Assembly (NCBI RefSeq): GCF_947497695.1
Contig: NZ_CANMHM010000003.1
Coordinates: 124,001 to 188,000 of the forward strand
Direction of reading: 5' to 3'
DNA length: 64,000 bases
DNA from: an uncultured Polaribacter sp.
Lineage (GTDB): Bacteria; Bacteroidota; Bacteroidia; Flavobacteriales; Flavobacteriaceae
Each line of letters opens with the position of its first letter. The first letter of the stretch is position 1. This document shows, in pieces, positions 62,363-64,000 of this stretch. Both the position numbers and the translations under genes were made by a program. Under the pieces are notes generated by a model. The model saw only the letters and a list, made by a program, of their open reading frames with translations, did no database searches and was not told where the DNA came from.

Positions 62363-63049
62363 TTGATTAAAATAGAAAAACTTCACAAATCTTATCCTAT
62401 TGGTAAGGATTCACTTCACGTTTTAAAAGGAATTGATTTACATATTAAAGAAGGCGAATTTGTTGCTATTATGGGGTCTTCTGGTTCAGGAAAATCTACA
62501 TTATTAAATATTGTTGGTTTGTTAGATGAGCATGATGAAGGAGATTATTATTTAAACGGACAATTAATCAAAAATTTGAATGAGAAAAAAGCTGCCATTT
62601 TAAGAAATAAATTCTTGGGCTTTGTTTTTCAATCTTTCAACTTAATATCTTACAAAACAGCTTTAGAAAACGTTGCATTACCCTTGTATTATAAAGGGAT
62701 GAAACGAAAAGAACGTTTGCAAATTGCCTTAGATTATTTAGAAAAAGTAGGTTTAAAAGATTGGGCAAATCATTTACCAAACGAACTTTCTGGCGGACAA
62801 AAACAACGTGTTGCTATTGCAAGAGCCTTGGTTACAAAACCCAAAGTGGTTTTAGCAGATGAACCTACAGGAGCATTAGATTCTACCACAACAGATTCTG
62901 TAATTGACCTTTTAAAAGACATCAATGAAGAAGGAATGACCGTTTTTGTAATTACCCATGAAGAAGAAGTTGCAGCACAAACCAAAAGAATTGTGCGTTT
63001 AAAAGATGGTGTTATTATTAGTGATGAGTTAACGAAATCAAAAAAATAG
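62363..63049 (+). CDS. ABC transporter ATP-binding protein, MacB/LolD-like
   Basis: A 228-residue ATPase. Walker A GSSGSGKST (38-46), Q-loop VFQSFNL, signature LSGGQ (142-146), Walker B VVLADEPTGALD (162-173) and H-loop THEE. The sequence belongs to the MacB/LolD/FtsE branch, which drives mechanotransmission by type VII ABC permeases rather than substrate import. It appears to start with TTG at 62363 (MIKIEKLHK). The permease gene follows on the same strand. Confidence 0.9.
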   Translation: MIKIEKLHKSYPIGKDSLHVLKGIDLHIKEGEFVAIMGSSGSGKSTLLNIVGLLDEHDEGDYYLNGQLIKNLNEKKAAILRNKFLGFVFQSFNLISYKTALENVALPLYYKGMKRKERLQIALDYLEKVGLKDWANHLPNELSGGQKQRVAIARALVTKPKVVLADEPTGALDSTTTDSVIDLLKDINEEGMTVFVITHEEEVAAQTKRIVRLKDGVIISDELTKSKK

Positions 63050-63131
63050 AAATTAAAGTTTAAATATTAAAAATACTCATTTCAAAGTTGATAAACAATT
63101 ACAGGCTTAAACAATTATACAATAAAAAATA

Positions 63132-64000
63132 ATGTTTGATTTAGATCGTTGGAGAGAAATTTTTCAGAGCATTAATAAAAACAGGTTGCGTTCTGTAATG
63201 TCTGGTTTTACAGTGGCTTTTGCTATCTTATTATTCACGTTACTTTTTGGAATTGTAAGTGGTTTAAGCAATTCTTTTAAAAGTGCCTTTAAAGATGATG
63301 CTCAGAATTCTATGAGAGTGCGTGTTTGGAAAACCTCAAAACCCTACAAAGGGTTACAAACAGGCAGAAGCATACAATTAACCAATAAAGAATATGATTT
63401 TGTTGGAAAAGAATATGAAGATAAAATTCAATATCAAACAGCAAGAATAAATAAAAGTGTTGTTATAAAATATCAAAATAATGCAGACAGCTATCGTTTA
63501 AAGGGTGTGCACCCAGATCATCAATTTTTAGAAAAAACAATGATTGATGAGGGGCGTTATATAAACCAAAGAGATTTAAAAGAAAAAGCGAAAGTAATCG
63601 TAATTGGTAGGTTGCTTAAACAAGATTTATTTGGCGAAAAACCAGCTTTAAATAAACGAGTAAATGTAAATGGAAGTTCTTTTTTAGTTATTGGTGTTTT
63701 TTCTGATGAAGGAGGAGATAATGAAGAAAGACAAGCTTATATGCCAGTTACTACAGCACAAATGATGTATGGTAATAATGATTACATCAATCAAATTGTA
63801 TTAAGCTATCAAACAAATTTAAGTTTAGAGGCTGCTATTGCTTTTGGTGATAAAATGGAGCGTGATTTACGTAGTAAAATGAGTATTCATCCAGATGATC
63901 AAAGTGCACTTTCTGTTAGAAATATGGCAGAAGCAAACAAAAATGTGGGTATGTTTATGTTTGTTTTATATGCAATAGTGATTTTAGTAGGTTCTGGTAC
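63132..64000 (+). CDS. ABC transporter permease, MacB-like (3' truncated by window end)
   Basis: An open frame from ATG at 63132 (MFDLDRWREIFQSINKNRLR) continues to the window edge without a stop, about 289 codons. It has the MacB order: cytoplasmic N-terminal helix, transmembrane helix 1 (about 22-45, SVMSGFTVAFAILLFTLLFG), a large periplasmic domain with INQRDLKEKAKVIVIGR, then GMFMFVLYAIVILVG as the start of helix 2. It pairs with the ATPase upstream (82-base gap). Probably an efflux or lipoprotein-type tripartite transporter. Confidence 0.88.
   Translation, partial: MFDLDRWREIFQSINKNRLRSVMSGFTVAFAILLFTLLFGIVSGLSNSFKSAFKDDAQNSMRVRVWKTSKPYKGLQTGRSIQLTNKEYDFVGKEYEDKIQYQTARINKSVVIKYQNNADSYRLKGVHPDHQFLEKTMIDEGRYINQRDLKEKAKVIVIGRLLKQDLFGEKPALNKRVNVNGSSFLVIGVFSDEGGDNEERQAYMPVTTAQMMYGNNDYINQIVLSYQTNLSLEAAIAFGDKMERDLRSKMSIHPDDQSALSVRNMAEANKNVGMFMFVLYAIVILVGSG

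Overview
The window is AT-rich chromosomal DNA of a member of the Flavobacteriaceae (Bacteroidota), probably a marine genus of the Polaribacter/Tenacibaculum type. This rests on many conserved single-copy flavobacterial genes, lipoprotein signals with short lipoboxes, promoters of the TTTG-N18-TAnnTTTG kind, no Shine-Dalgarno pattern, a BtuB-type TonB receptor, a PorT-like outer membrane protein, DUF4290 and a YtxJ bacilliredoxin. The genus is inference; the family-level call is firm.

Layout. 1-3.1 kb: the 3' end of recQ, then a small accessory island with a ParD/ParE-type toxin-antitoxin pair, a lipoprotein, a DUF2158-like protein and hsp20, with two copies of one structured repeat. 3.2-16.2 kb: housekeeping genes (ZIP transporter, methyltransferases, M28 peptidase, FecCD-type ABC permease and ATPase, rdgB, rlmH, nadC, tex, GNAT, FAH-family protein, lysA). 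16.5-22.4 kb: topoisomerase IV genes parE and parC, separated by an array of hairpin-forming palindromes and a frameshifted ORF6N gene. 22.9-26.3 kb: a divergent cobalamin uptake locus with a riboswitch. 26.3-28.4 kb: a SatD/DUF3307 locus with three 28-bp tandem repeats. 28.4-35.9 kb: a UvrD/PcrA helicase, DUF4290, murA, a NUMOD4/HNH protein, grpE, dnaJ and RNase P RNA. 36.2-41.5 kb: two different aconitases in tandem. 41.6-49.8 kb: a decayed esterase, tRNA-Lys, aroK, a phosphoribosyltransferase, hslR, lipoprotein and outer membrane genes, the C-terminal half of transketolase, an unlisted 39-residue gene, maf, a UbiA prenyltransferase and smpB. 50-55 kb: clpB, ytxJ and an SF2 helicase. 55.1-60.9 kb: a polyamine cluster (arginine decarboxylase, agmatinase, GNAT-nitrilase fusion, deoxyhypusine synthase homologue, acidic small protein) behind a hairpin-rich leader. 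61-64 kb: HAD hydrolase, DCC thiol protein and a MacB-like ABC transporter running off the window.

How genes work together. hsp20, grpE-dnaJ and clpB each carry a GG-N10-GC promoter that fits sigma-54, suggesting a shared heat-shock control. The polyamine cluster gives a route arginine to agmatine to putrescine, and then probably to homospermidine or a related polyamine through the deoxyhypusine synthase homologue. The BtuF-like and BtuB-like proteins at 23-26 kb may use the FecCD/FecE-type permease and ATPase at 7-9 kb, although these could also serve siderophores.

Most novel-looking points: the roughly 40-bp-spaced array of covarying palindromes before the ORF6N gene, with one more copy inside that gene; the sigma-54-like heat-shock promoters; the structured leader before speA; the tandem operators before satD; the MurA Cys-to-Asp change; and several families of covarying intergenic hairpins.
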